Shown here: one piece after another, positions 63,734 to 64,000 of the stretch | How the letters are laid out: each line of letters starts with the position of its first letter | How positions within the stretch are numbered: the stretch's first letter is position 1 | DNA from: Streptomyces graminofaciens | Lineage (GTDB): Bacteria > Actinomycetota > Actinomycetes > Streptomycetales > Streptomycetaceae | DNA: 64,000 nucleotides | Direction: 5' to 3' | Assembly: GCF_030294945.1 (NCBI RefSeq) | Contig: NZ_AP018448.1 | Coordinates: 3,534,001-3,598,000 of the forward strand | Notes under the pieces: generated by a model | Seen by the model: the letters and a program-made list of their open reading frames with translations, nothing else | Databases searched by the model: none | Told to the model about the DNA's origin: nothing | Program-made: the position numbers and the translations under genes

Positions 63734-64000
63734 ATGTCGTCCTCTGAATCCGCCTCCGCCCGCATCACCGCCCTGGACGTCCTCGACGTACGTTTCCCCA
63801 CGTCCGAGCATCTGGACGGGTCGGACGCGATGAACCCCGAACCCGACTACTCGGCCGCCTATGTCGTCCTGCGCACCGACGCGGCCGACGGGCTGGAGGG
63901 CCACGCCCTGGCCTTCACCACCGGCCGCGGCAACGACGTGCAGGCAGCCGCCATCGCGGCCCTGGCCCCGCACGTGGTGGGTCTGTCCGTCGAGGAAGTC
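63734..64000 (+). CDS. L-fuconate dehydratase, 5' part
   Basis: The first 89 codons are visible. They match the N-terminus of FucD-type enolase-superfamily enzymes: [40 protein letters not shown] and [15 protein letters not shown]. The enzyme converts L-fuconate to 2-keto-3-deoxy-L-fuconate in the oxidative L-fucose pathway. It is 109 bp behind the permease, with AGGAG upstream, so fucose release, import and use are in one locus. Confidence 0.88.
   Translation, partial: MSSSESASARITALDVLDVRFPTSEHLDGSDAMNPEPDYSAAYVVLRTDAADGLEGHALAFTTGRGNDVQAAAIAALAPHVVGLSVEEV

Overview
The window is GC-rich, uses GTG and TTG starts freely, overlaps neighbouring genes by 4 bp in many places and encodes many LuxR-type regulators, Tat-secreted glycosidases and paired acyl-CoA ligases. 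All of this fits a Streptomyces or close relative. The mix of catabolic, secreted and decayed mobile genes suggests a chromosomal arm rather than the core, but that is inference.

Region by region. 1-7592 is a tightly coupled run of plus-strand genes: the 3' end of a lysyl-tRNA-synthetase-like enzyme, an 88-aa protein, a TIM-barrel isomerase, a pentapeptide-repeat protein, a PIG-L deacetylase, a nucleotide-sugar dehydrogenase, a 25-codon mini-ORF, a class I aminotransferase and a YggS-like PLP protein. Two divergent LuxR regulators with degenerate receiver domains follow (7695-9581). I do not recognise this combination; it is the best candidate here for an undescribed biosynthetic or modification pathway. 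9694-12843 holds two divergent NIS siderophore synthetases flanking an 18-bp palindrome. 12972-17022 holds a vWA protein with a membrane partner, then a divergent HxlR/aminotransferase pair. 17158-23318 holds membrane, peptidase, lipoprotein, HAD-like, phosphatase and thioesterase genes. 23319-26767 is patchy and partly decayed, with an MFS fragment and a broken IS5-type transposase. 26771-28582 holds an NmrA-like oxidoreductase and an AraC regulator.

28716-31849 encodes a secreted GH89 N-acetylglucosaminidase and a GH46 chitosanase. 32034-36076 is a purine-degradation operon: 8-oxoguanine-deaminase-like amidohydrolase, urate oxidase, and an OHCU decarboxylase fused to hydroxyisourate hydrolase, with an HTH regulator upstream. 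36501-40780 is the glyoxylate salvage block (hyi, glxR, convergent gcl), which can take up the glyoxylate released from allantoin. The hyi and gcl promoters share a 36-bp two-part operator at the same place relative to each promoter. 41831-46083 holds two coupled acyl-CoA ligases and a divergent GAF-LuxR regulator; 46314-49139 is a large LAL regulator; 49562-50359 is a secreted trypsin.

51729-57220 is an accessory patch: an intact 851-bp IS5-family element with a programmed -1 frameshift, a TIM-barrel gene cut off at a serine resolvase, a possible res site, and a Tn3-type transposase truncated at both ends with a broken zinc-ribbon gene behind it. 57224-64000 is a fucose locus: a secreted GH29 fucosidase divergent from a CUT2-type ABC importer and L-fuconate dehydratase, which runs off the end of the window. 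I saw no tRNA, rRNA or CRISPR array.
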